Assembly (NCBI RefSeq): GCF_900747795.2
Contig: NC_041396.2
Location: forward strand, 42,402,674-42,466,673
Direction of reading: 5' to 3'
Length of the DNA: 64,000 nucleotides
DNA from: Erpetoichthys calabaricus
Taxonomy: Eukaryota; Chordata; Cladistia; Polypteriformes; Polypteridae
Made by a program: the position numbers and the translations under genes. The stretch's first letter is position 1; each line of letters starts with the position of its first letter. Under the pieces are notes generated by a model, which saw nothing but the letters and a program-made list of their open reading frames with translations, had not been told where the DNA came from and made no database searches. Of the stretch, positions 53,353-64,000 are shown piece by piece.

Positions 53353-53884
53353 ATGTGATTTGGAGAAATGAAACATCAGTAGTTTGTAATACTTGAAATT
53401 TGAATCAATTTAACTAGTGACTCGTCATTAAGTGTTATAAACCAAATAACGATCCAACTTAAATCTTATAACAGCAAATGTCAAACAGGACAAAGCAACT
53501 TTGACAAATCTGATTTGAACTGTGCTAGTGAACAAGTTTTAAAGAGCACTCAATTTCACACACTCATTTTTATTTTTTAGTATTGACTTGGGATTTTAGT
53601 TTTTCAATTACTAACAGCATGAATTTTGTTCATGTACATGGTTAGATAAATCAGATGCTTCACAATGATTAGATCTTTTTTTTTTTTTTTTTTTGAATAA
53701 ACCTTACACTGAAATACCCTAACCAATGAAAACCCCCAATCTGCTATTATATTAGGGAGAACCTCCCCACCACAAATGAAATTTAGGCCCCGTTTAAGTG
53801 AAATAATTTGCCACTTAAAAATTTGAAATTGATTCAAATTTCAAGTATTACAAACTACTGATGTTTCATTTCTCCAAATCACAT
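53353..53884. repeat. Perfect 59-bp inverted repeat bounding 532 bp
   Basis: 53353-53411 and 53826-53884 are exact reverse complements. The left arm starts atgtgatttggag and ends tgaatcaattt. The 414-bp interior has a T-run and no coding content. No target duplication is evident at the arm ends. It may be a foldback or miniature DNA element with short or lost flanking marks. Confidence 0.85.
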
Positions 53885-54873
53885 CTTTTTTACATTTCTT
53901 AGCTACCTTTGTGAAATCAAGATTTGTCAGTTGAAGATAAGCCTATTGTTTCATAACGCCTGTAAAACAGTTCTGTTAATTTCATGGGGCCTCACATTTG
54001 TTTTAGACTTTGAGGTTTATGCAGTGTGTACTGATCCAGAATTAGTCATTAAGAGGACTGACTGTAACTGCAGTAATTACCCCTAGCTGGAGACTGCTTC
54101 CATTTGGCGCTGTAACATTAAAATATGTGTGGTATTCACTACTTCATTAGATTTTAGTTATTGTAGCAATAAACATTCACTTCTCATGAAAACTCAATGA
54201 ATGACACAAATTTGTTTCATGATTCAATTTTAGCAGTGAAGTATATTCTTGTAGAGTTCCGCTAACTGCACATCCCTGCGAATAAGTGCTTCTGTTTACC
54301 TATTATATTGTTACATAGATTAACCTTGTGCTTTAAAATGAAGTCTAGCCACATAAGTGTTTGGTCAATGTAGGAAACAATAAATAAAAAAATGTATTCC
54401 AGTATGCACATGTTGAGCAGCTTATTTTCATCACTGTTGTAGATTACCCATATATGCCATGATTTTTACTTAGTGCAGCTGGCACAGTTTCCCTTCTCCA
54501 TTCCCAACAATATGCAGGTTAGATTATCTGAAAACTCTTCACTTAGCCCTGTATGAGTGAATGAGTATTTGCTCAAAAGTGGTGTCCCATCGAAGTTTGG
54601 GACCTGCTTCATGTCTTACATTTTGTCCAGCAAAGCTGTAATTAGTACCCCCTCTCATCAACCTTGAACAGGAACAGCCAGTTAGAAAATGAAAGGATGA
54701 TTTGATGAATACTTGTAGCCATGTTCATCCAAATCATACGATGAATGTGAAGCCTCTTTTCCTTACATTAACAAAATTCATCTTGCCATCATTTTAACTC
54801 CTACACATTTGTGACAGTACAGGTTAAAATGAGTACAACTCAATGCTGATATGCAACATCATTATGACTTATC

Positions 54874-55078
54874 AGGCAGTGTGGCACAGTGGTTGAGGCT
54901 TTGGAACTCAAACCCTGAGCTTGTGGGGTCAAATCCTGCTACTGCCACTGTGTGACCATGAACAAGTCCTTTCACGTGCCTGTGCTCCAATTTCAAAACA
55001 AAAGAAATGTAACCAACTCTATCTCAAATGATGTAAGTCACCTTGGATAAAGGTGTTAGCCAAACAAGAAATAATGTA
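54874..55078 (+). repeat. tRNA-type SINE, near full length
   Basis: It starts 'aggcagtgtggcacagtggt', with box-B-like 'gtggggtcaaatcctgc', 'gtgtgaccatgaacaagtcc' and the end 'ccttggataaaggtgttagc'. The reference copy for this family in the window. Confidence 0.8.
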
Positions 55079-58000
55079 TGCCTGCAAAGTATGGATAAAT
55101 TGTGTATTTTATATTTCTGAACTAGCTCCATAATGAGAGAAATGTGGTATTAATGAAAGCCCCCTCCTTTTTGTGGCTTTGAAAGAGTTTTTTTTTCTGC
55201 TTTAACGTTAAAACAAATAATAGGCATGACTCCTGCAACCCATGTGCTAAAATGCATGCTCTGTTACAATTGAGTCTTCAGTTATTACATTTCTTCATTG
55301 GCTGTTTTTGTTCCATATCCAATAAAAATCATTTTCATTATGGTCTTTTGCTAGAGGGTGCAGATTTAGTTTCTCTGCAGGCCTTGTTGCAAGTCTCTTG
55401 AGAAGCTGTGGCAGTGGTAATTTGCAACTATTGAGTCACAGAGGGTCCTTTGTAATGTGACTTTTTGGATAAAGCAGAGAGTTCAATGGGAAATGCAAGC
55501 TGTTTCTCCTGGAGATACGGGTTAAATTAACTACCTTAATTTATTCTGGTTTGTATGTGCATTTTAAAAAGAAAAGAGCTGTATACAACTCAAATTACTG
55601 GTGTGATTTTTTTCTGAACATTTGCCTAAACTTTCATCCAGTTGGAGGGAGGCAGTAGTCAATGAACAAGTGATTTCTGGTTGTTAAACTCTGCACTACT
55701 GGTATTTATAAGTTCTATATAAAGCACAATTTTATTTACTATATTACTTTTTCCTCCTCTCCAATTATGCAATTTTAAATCCCATTTTATCTGATGTCAT
55801 AACTAGAAAGCCATTCTTTGCTTACATGATTTGGAGTACTGTACACTGCCATAAAGTTTGTCAGAACTGATGTGGCTTTGGGGTTCAGCTGTCCAAATTA
55901 AATGCTAAAACAAAGGCAACTTTTGTTACCATTCCTCCACAATCCTTTATCAGTAGAATTGATTAGAATCTAATTGATGGCCTGTCTGGGAATGTCAAGG
56001 GATAGTAACATGTTCTGCAGCAGTGGAGTAACGAAGTCATCCAGTGATGTGTGTTTGCAGTTTGACAGAAAAGTTGACAAATTTAAACCTGTGGTCTTTA
56101 ATGCTTGGTAGATTTTGGGATTACAGATGTAAGCCTTTGAGGATAAAGGCTTATGAACTCAAGGCTTTTTTAAGCCATGATTTATTAATGAAATGGGCCT
56201 GCTTAACACAATAAGATCACTCCTGTGAAGTCAAATTCAAAATGAGAAAAAATGGACTGCACTGCTGTTTCTGTTAGAGGAGCAGTCTTGCCATATTTCT
56301 GCACTTATAACAAAATGTGATCCACATTTTCATGGGTGTATTTCTTTGCAATTTCAAAATGTAATTAATTTAACAATGGTGCTCACTACTGTTAATCCTG
56401 TTATAAAGAAGCACTTGGAGCAAGTTTTTTGCTTCTTTTATAAACAAAATAATTAGATGACTACTCTTCTGTTAATTTTTCCTTGCTGTCACAAAGGGTG
56501 TCTAATGCATGCAGTGTTTGTGCACTTTGCCTTTTTATGTCTACTTGGCCATTGTTTTGTCAGGAGCATGTGTTTTGCTGTTCATGTTAATATGCTACAT
56601 TTTTTAAATGAGTGCAAAACTTTTAGAACTGTGCATATTTATTTGCATTTAGTATATACAGTAATAACCAAAAACCCCCACAGTCGCACGTACACACAGT
56701 GTGTGTGTGTAGTTTTTCCCTGAAAAGAAAGTCACTCTTGCATTTTGGATGTGTTGCAGTATAGTACTGTGTTCATACAGTATTCATAGAAGCTGTTCAT
56801 TCTGGGAACAAGTGGAATAGGACTTTGGGAAAACACAGGATGGGGGGGGGGGTCCTTTCTTAACTAATATGCAGGGAAATTCTTTTTATATGTATATCAC
56901 TTTCTGTATTTAAAGTTTGTTTCAGTTTAGTCATGATATATATGGTTCTCCTCTCAGTAAACCAATCCAGGGCACATGCACAGGTTTGCTCATATCAAAG
57001 AATAAAAAGATAGTAAGGACAGAAATACTCAGTACTTTAAATAATGGATTGTGAGTCAAGACCAATGGAGTATCCTTTACATGAGTCATCAAAATATTTA
57101 AAAGTTTGTGTTTAACTCGTATAGCAATTTACCTGTTGTGTGAACTGTAGAAGAGTCTGTTTTGTGATGTTGTGCAGAGTTCATTATAGGTCCATAATCC
57201 CTTTACCAAAATTCTGAAAGACTCTGAAATGTTGTTAGTGTCTTTTTGTGTTGTGCCAAACGTGAAGAAGGCAGCACTGAATATGAACGTGACCTGAAAC
57301 TAGTGATGCCAGATGGTATATGAGTGCTGTTGATGTCATTCCTTTTGCGCTTTTACACACATGAGCAAAACTAAGGGCAAGTGATACAAAATGGCAAAAT
57401 GGTCTTGGGTTCCATTTGAGAAACAAGTTCAGTTTATTTTCCCTTTTTTCTTTTTCTAACTGCTTCATATTAGCTCTTCTAAAAGAAGAAAAAGAAATAA
57501 ATGCAAATTTTCAGAGATTTGTTGGCTATTTTATGGCAGAAAAAAATCCAAATTTATGTATATTATATATACTTGTATGTAGATAGTTATTGCCAATTTT
57601 CTCATGGAAAACAACCTTATTGGAAAGTAATAAAAATGCTCTTCCTAACACATATGACCAGAACTGTGAACAAACTGCTTGTATCTCCAATGATATCTGT
57701 GCATTTTGTAAAAGTATGGTGGAAACCGGGCCTTTGTCTAAGAAAATTCACTTTTGTCTTAACCTGTAAAATGGAAAATTATCTATGTTAATGGTGAGCA
57801 TATTTTTGTTTTATAGGGTGAGTAATCTGTGAATGTTCTAGTATGCCTTGGGACAGATAAAAAGTACTATTTAATCTATCTATCTATCTAGTTAAATGGT
57901 TTTTGAAAGAATACACTCAATGATAAAACATTTCCTAAGGTGTAACAAGAAGAGTTATTGCCAACACTCCTCTACTATTTTCACTTATTGTAATGTTTAG

Positions 58001-58907
58001 TCATTAATGCGATTTGAGAAACAGGGTTGGTTTGATAACTATAGACGAGTGATTTACTATCTATTATTGCAGCTGTATATTAACTTTTCTGCTTAGATTT
58101 CCTATTGGGCCTCTAAGCTAAATTGCAGTAACACAGCAAATTTTAATTGTTTTTTGCAAGGTGATAATAACTGGCTTTCATTAGGATATAACGATAAGCT
58201 GGATTTTTTTTTTGCATTGTTTAATATGAGATTTTGATATGTGAGATGAACTGTAGATTGTACAGAATTGAGAAAATAAGTTATTGCTTAAAATGTGTTT
58301 GTCATCATACATAGTGATTTAATTTGGTTTTTAAAATGCAACCCCTCTGTGAGAGCAGTGCCTCCATCCTCTGATTTTTTTTTTTTTTTCCCCACCTTTT
58401 ACTAGAGATTCAGACAAAGGAGCTAAAAATGCATGCTCTGAACTGCTACACGACTTCTTGGAAGACAACTTACAAAAATTTTAGGATCCTCCCAGTATCT
58501 ATTAGATATGGTGTTAGGAGTGCACTGGCCTTCATGTAAGTTATGACAGCGATTGCCATAAACTAGTGGATAAAAAAGTTACAGTGGGACAGATATGTGA
58601 AATTAGAATAGCATACAGCAGTGTCAGTTTTAAAGTCTGTTCTCTCATATCCTCAGACATCACTCTACTCTGTCAATTGATTGAACCAGAAGAAAAGACA
58701 AACCAGCACTGCAACATCTCACCACCACGTTTAAGCAGCTTTTGCCAGCTGATATAATCCGGGCTAAAGAAATCACTGAAGCATTAGATGTTTATAAAAG
58801 CAGATATGAGTCTGTACCCTGTACAATGTGAGATTCAAGAACATACTGCACATGTCTGAGTCTCATCACTCCCCTTGCCAAGGTTTTAGTATGACTGCAG
58901 TTCAGGC

Positions 58908-59075
58908 AGGCAGTGTGGCGTAGTGATTAAAGCTTTATACTTCAAACCCCACTACTGACACTGTGTGACCATGAGCAAGTCACTTAACCCGCCTGTGCAC
59001 CAATCTGAAAAACAAAAGAAATGTAACCAGTTGTATCTCAAATGTTGTAATCCACTTTGGGCAAATAAGTAAATT
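58908..59075 (+). repeat. tRNA-type SINE
   Basis: Same family as 54874: 'ggcagtgtggcgtagtgatt', 'actgtgtgaccatgagcaag', 'aaaacaaaagaaatgtaacc'. It lacks part of the box-B-like region. Confidence 0.78.
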
Positions 59076-59847
59076 AGACAATGAGAACAAGACAAAAGCA
59101 CAGCTTCAAAATTAATAACCAGGAGCACTAGCTGTAATTCTGCCTACAGAAGGATGAACATGTAGGGTACTTAGAACTGTGGGACAGTAATCACACATTA
59201 CTTTGTTAGAATGGAAAATGAGAAACCCTGTACTTCAGGCTCGTTGCCTTAAAAGTCATATCATTGGGAACTTGGCCAGAGAACTAACAGTTTATGCCAT
59301 CCCCATTTTGGTTCCACTTTCTATTGTTATTTGTTAAGTTATTATGTGCCTCTTTTGTTTTGTGCTGCGTAGTCTGAATGGGTCAGGCAAAACTCAATTG
59401 TTTCATTTCTAGACCTTGACTTGTATACTTTCATAACTTTGACTCTCTTCGTACATCTAAAGTGAAAATATAATTCAAATTCTTGGGGCACATCCTGTTT
59501 TTGTTGTATAGAAAATGTGTTGTATAATGAAAGCAATGTATTGTATCACTTCAAATTGTGAATTTTGAGAACTGTTCCAACTATTTTTTTTTTTACTTTT
59601 GCACATAATTAGTTCTTACTAAGGTTTTCTATTATATGAATTGTTTATACAACCAGATATTTTCAATTACTGGGTATATACAATCAACACGTAATGATTT
59701 GATACTATAAATATAATATTTAAAGTTTTTCATATCCAATACTTAATTTCACTGAGCACTGTATGTGTGTTTTGTGTTTACCTTGCATCCCAAAATGTGC
59801 ATACAAGACTAAGTTCTAGCATAATTATCCAGGCATGAATAACATTG

Positions 59848-60075
59848 TCAGTATGTTGGTGTAGTGGTTAGTACTTCTACCTCACACATCCATTGTCCTT
59901 GGTTCATATCCTCCAATTGCCCTTTGTCCATGTGAAATCTGTGTATTCTCCACAAATCTATTTGGGTTTTACTCTAGTTTCTGTAGTTTCCTCCCAGTCC
60001 ATCGTAACTGGAAACTCTAAATTGGCTGCAGTCAGAATGAGTATGCTCATTAATGTGCCTGTACTCCTGGGATAT
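59848..60075 (+). repeat. tRNA-type SINE, diverged
   Basis: 'atgttggtgtagtggttagt', 'gtgtattctccacaaatct', 'tttcctcccagtccatcg' and 'aaactctaaattggctgc' follow the order of the long SINE at 39404. Confidence 0.6.
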
Positions 60076-61424
60076 ATATTAAGACCTCAATGTAATCCTA
60101 AATTTAATTAAGGTGGTTTGTAAAATGTATGTGTGAATAATTGTGGAGGAGTATGCTGGTGCATCTCATAATGTTCTGCTCTCATGTTTAGTGTCCGTTA
60201 ACCTTGTTCTCAGTGCTCAAACGGTAGGGTTTAACTCCATGTGACCCACTGCTCAATAACTCGGGTAGAAGGGCATTATATTAAAAAAAAAAAACACACA
60301 CACGCACATCAATTATGGGAATCTTAATGCAAACTTATGTAGAAACCCACAAATGCAGACTCTAGTTTTTCCTATAGATATATTATTTTGATGTCTTTTT
60401 TTTCTATGCACAAGTTATAAAAATAATTTGGTCTATTCAGGCAATATTGAAACCTGACAATTTTTTAAATTTATTATGTAAATTTTTTATGGATGGGAGA
60501 AAATGAGCTTGTAATAATGTGTCCTAATACATTTGGATAAGTATGTCTTATCATGGGAGTATATTTTCTATATTTTCAGGTCTCAATTGTTCACAATAGA
60601 TCCTGTGAAAATATAGCCCAAAGCTAGGGGAAAAAATAGTGTGGAGTAATCATTAAACAGTGGAATTTTAAAATATTCAGCTGTATTTTAAAATGTGAAA
60701 TCAAAGTGTAGAATAAGTAGAGGTATTGTTCTAAATACAAAAGACTGACAAAAAAAAATTGGTAAAACGTTTCGTAATTAAAATTAACAGGAAATGTCTT
60801 TAACTTATTTCTGTGGCTAATCTGAAATCTCCTTGCTACTGTTGAAAAATCCATTTCCTGATGCTTGTGCAGTAGGCCCTCAAAATGTGGTGTAGTGCTG
60901 TGTGTTTTAAATAAGGGGTCCTTATTGGAGAAGGAATCCCTAATGGATATTCCCAGATGGTTAAAAATGTACAGTATTTCCACTAGTTTGGAGTCTTCAA
61001 AGGCGCCATGTGTGAGAATAGGTTTGAGTGTGCTGATGAGGCCATTAAAGAAGTGAAGAAGTGGCTGCAAGTGCAACATTTTTACTGGCTTAAGGGTGTA
61101 CAGCCACACACTTGTTTCTTGCTGTCGAAATTGACGGAGATAATGCCGAAAATTGTGGCGCATAGGAAGTAAATCTAGTTGGCATTATGTGCATGTTTGA
61201 GCAACTCAATAATATATAAAGTGTTCCCAATTTTTTCAGAACATTTTTTGTGTATGTACCAGTTTACTTAGATGGTTGCGTGTCTGTATCTTGTTTGGAG
61301 AATTGTTAAATGTAGGCATAGAGAAGCTCATATGCAATCATTTTCTTGTAAAGGGCAAATGTAGAGATGGCAGGTAAACCAAAATGCTCATATCTGAGAA
61401 GTGGAAGGACAGCAAAGAGCATTT

Positions 61425-61545
61425 AGTAAATGTCTGCATAACCATGCAAAGAACTTTCAACTCCACATTGACAGTTACCCTGCATGCATTTAAGTCAAGT
61501 ATCCTGAAGTTTTGAGACAGCAGCACTCATCACTGTACTGCCCAG
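61425..61545 (-). repeat. SINE 5' part (minus strand)
   Basis: 'ccatgcaaagaactttcaac', 'gtatcctgaagttttgagac' and 'cagcactcatcactgtactg' are the reverse of the tRNA-like head of the same SINE group. Confidence 0.5.
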
Positions 61546-63151
61546 AGTGAATATCTCATATATAAAAATGTTTTTTTTCCTTATATAATTATAAAACTGA
61601 ATTGTTTTTCACAGGCATATGCAAATCTTTGCAATGCAAGTATAGACTTGAGTTGCTTGATAATACCTTCCTACTTTATACTTTTCGGAAATACTCAGTC
61701 TTTTTAAAGATGCTAAAACTTATTGATGCATTATTTTGAACAAACTTTATGAAAGATGCTGATTTATCTCTTTCATAATGTTAGGTGAGTCAGCCTGATT
61801 TGGATCCAAGTGTTCTATTATTACTAGCAGTGCATTTTCTAAAGTACTATAAATTCTTCATGTTTATGCAATATCTAGTCCAACCGATGTGTTTTTATTA
61901 AATACTTCAATGCATTTATTTACATTAATATAGAGAGGGATCTGCACAAATTTTTTTTATGGCAAATGAATTTACTGTTGAAGTTGATAATGCAGCAGAG
62001 AAAAGTATAATCATTAGCATAATGTGTAGCATATTTTATGAACTGTGAAAGCCCATGAGCAAATATTACAAGCCTGTCACTTTGATTTCTTAAAACCACA
62101 ACCTTCAATGCATCTTTTTTTATAGTAAAAAATGAAATTGGATGTTTTTAAATATATTTTCTGTACATTTGATAACCATGTATTTATATATTTATATTTT
62201 GTAGCACAACTGTTCAAAAGAACACAATTGGAAAGATGCTATTTATAAATATGGATAGTCTTACGCCAGAAGCTCACCAGCACCACAGATTTGGACAGCA
62301 GGTTGGCATTTGACCAATGCTGGCACTTGCAGAGTTGTTGCATAGGCTCATTCACATTGCCTGCCAATATGGTTTCATTTCCTGTCTCTGATAGGGCAGC
62401 TCCAGTGTACCCACCCCTTTTTTTAATTGTTCCTTGCATGGTACTTGAGAGTACTTTGTTACTGTTACATTTTCATTGTTCTGTGTGACATAGATAATGG
62501 AGTTCATTGGTAGAGAGAATGAATTGGTTGACCTCCTTTCAATTTCAGTATTCAGGCTGCAGTGCTAGTGGTCCGTTCCCCTTCAGATCTTGGCTCCAGA
62601 AGTCTTCTGTCCTGCAGTGAACTGGCTCTGCTCCCACTTTGCCAATGAGCCTTTATTCCATCTCCCCATTCCGTTTATCCTGCCAGCCAGCCCACTTTAA
62701 AGCAGGGGTCAAAAAATGGTCATGTGAGTTGCATGTGGTCTGCATCAGTGTTTACCAAACCCGTGCTACTTGCTTTTTCTTTAAGGAAGTAGAGCAGAAT
62801 CCCGGGGGCCTTGGTACGTTCCACAAGTCCTTTTCCTTTGTATATCCATGAGACAGCCCTGTAGTCAGCTCTTGCGTTGCTTTTGAAAGTGCTCTAGAGG
62901 CTTTGCATAGATATTGGAAGAGGGCAGAAATGTGATGTATGTGAAAAGTATGGCTTCTACTGTTCCTTTACCTTCCTCTTGTATGCTAGTAGTCCTTTAT
63001 AAGCTAGTTGTCCAAAGTAATCAGGATGAGTGCACATCTTGGAGAGAGAAAACTGTATACAAATTGTATATTTTCTTTTAGTTTAAAAGCAGTCAACGTT
63101 TTTTTTTTCCTGTCCTTTTCCAGTCAGTCTCTTCATTGACATGTTTCTATT

Positions 63152-63442
63152 AGGAAGTATAGTGGCATAGTAGTTAGGATGGCTGCCTACCACTGCAGAA
63201 ACCTGGGTTTGACTCCCTTGCCTGAACATTTTCTGGGTTGGGTTTGCAAGTTCTCCACATTTTAGTGTGGATTTTCCTCCAGGTACTTTAGTTTCCCCCA
63301 CTCATTCCTAAACTTGTGTGTTTTGACCGTTAATTTTTCCCCAATATGATTAAGTATGGGTCTGTTCCCTGTGATGGACTGGCACAATATCTAGGTTTGC
63401 TTCAGTCCTGCTCCTTGCTTTATCAGGATAGACTTTGAATTC
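63152..63442 (+). repeat. tRNA-type SINE, near full length
   Basis: It starts 'ggaagtatagtggcatagta', with 'aacctgggtttgactccctt', 'gtttgcaagttctccacatt', 'tgtgatggactggcacaa' and the end 'tttatcaggatagactttga'. Confidence 0.68.
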
Positions 63443-63572
63443 AGTCGTTTGGTTTTGAACATCTACCATATGTATTCTGCATTTATGTGGTGGTGCTTAA
63501 AGAATTTCAGACAGGAGCTACAGGACTGCATTAGCAGAGGTTTCCTTATTAGACATATTTAGGTGTCTGGTT

Positions 63573-64000
63573 GGTGTCACATTACACAACTTCTAGTCCA
63601 AGGCAGTGTTAAACTTGATGATTGTAGTTGCTGCTCTTCTTGCCTGTGGATTTCAGAATACAAAACTTAAAATCACAATTAGATGACTTTGTGACAACTT
63701 TCCACCACACTATCACATTTCCAAAATATCATGAAGTCACATCATTTTCTGACAGATGAATGCTTTCCGGGAATGGCATGATCAGCGGCAATGAAGGCTT
63801 TTTGAGTTTTTCCTTTTTTTCCATTCTTTTATGATACATAAAACAAGAGACGTCAGATGGACTAACATCTTTTCTGTTTGCAAGGCCCAAAATACCTATT
63901 GGTTGTTCATTCAGACATACAGATAAGCCCATTCCTACAACCTAAGACATAGATTGGTGGTGTTTAAATGGAGATGTTGTGGAGTTGCCATTTGAAACAG
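63573..64000. mobile_element. Second 'TTACACAAC'-ended element, cut by window edge
   Basis: 'tgtcacattacacaacttct' opens it, as at 25080. The block at 63800-63890 matches 25340-25440 in reverse. The right end is not reached with certainty. Confidence 0.5.

Larger units (their letters stand above)
51513..64000 (+). other. srgap2: srgap2 intron 1 (runs past the window end)
   Basis: At least 12.5 kb from the donor at 51513 with no sequence resembling the next exon (expected to begin EIRAQL). AT-rich, dotted with SINEs. Long first coding introns are usual for SRGAP genes. Regions not listed separately showed nothing I could name. Confidence 0.8.

Noticed and set aside
60624-61163. 179-residue minus-strand open frame in srgap2 intron 1
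   Set aside because: It looks host-like at first sight, but there is no motif I recognise, no acceptor and donor at sensible places, and an AT-rich decline toward its end; most likely chance.

Overview
The window is vertebrate nuclear DNA: AT-rich, intron-rich, packed with Tc1/mariner, hAT, Harbinger and LINE/SINE copies of fish type. The repeat mix suggests a ray-finned fish, and my guess is a bichir/reedfish-type (polypterid) genome; nothing in the window proves the species. Two host genes can be read with confidence, and they form a divergent pair. The first is fam72 on the minus strand, with four coding exons between 37540 and 30587 that splice in frame to a complete 147-residue protein, plus a likely untranslated first exon near 43.3 kb. 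The second is the first coding exon of srgap2 on the plus strand (51446-51512), whose first coding intron fills the rest of the window. This is the same head-to-head FAM72/SRGAP2 arrangement known from mammals.

Layout. 1-22 kb is a repeat field with no host gene I can support: a full-length Tc1 element (1030-2663), a gag-only LTR element (2873-5990), several LINE 3' ends, hAT-type miniature elements, a tandem-repeat-bearing retroelement tail and a pogo-type element. 22-25 kb is AT-rich, repeat-poor sequence with only two weak exon-like segments. 25-28.3 kb holds two DNA-transposon copies, the larger a 2.1-kb Harbinger-type element. 29.8-43.4 kb is fam72, with two broken Tc1 copies, SINEs and a LINE fragment in its introns. 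43.3-51.4 kb is the intergenic region: a dense CCAAT-box array beside the fam72 first exon, a CpG-richer patch at 44.1-45.4 kb, a LINE fragment, a Tc1 relic, and the CpG-rich, CT-repeat srgap2 leader. 51.5-64 kb is srgap2 intron 1, with SINEs and one perfect 59-bp inverted repeat.

How the genes relate: FAM72 proteins in mammals bind the uracil glycosylase UNG2 and promote its loss. SRGAP2 is an F-BAR/RhoGAP protein of membrane shape and neuronal migration. The likely link is shared divergent promoter sequence rather than a common pathway. I did not find a new gene system. The strongest leads are the promoter array, mini-uORFs ahead of both genes, a full-length Tc1 transposase frame with one changed catalytic residue, two hAT copies sharing a target duplication, and the perfect inverted repeat in the srgap2 intron.
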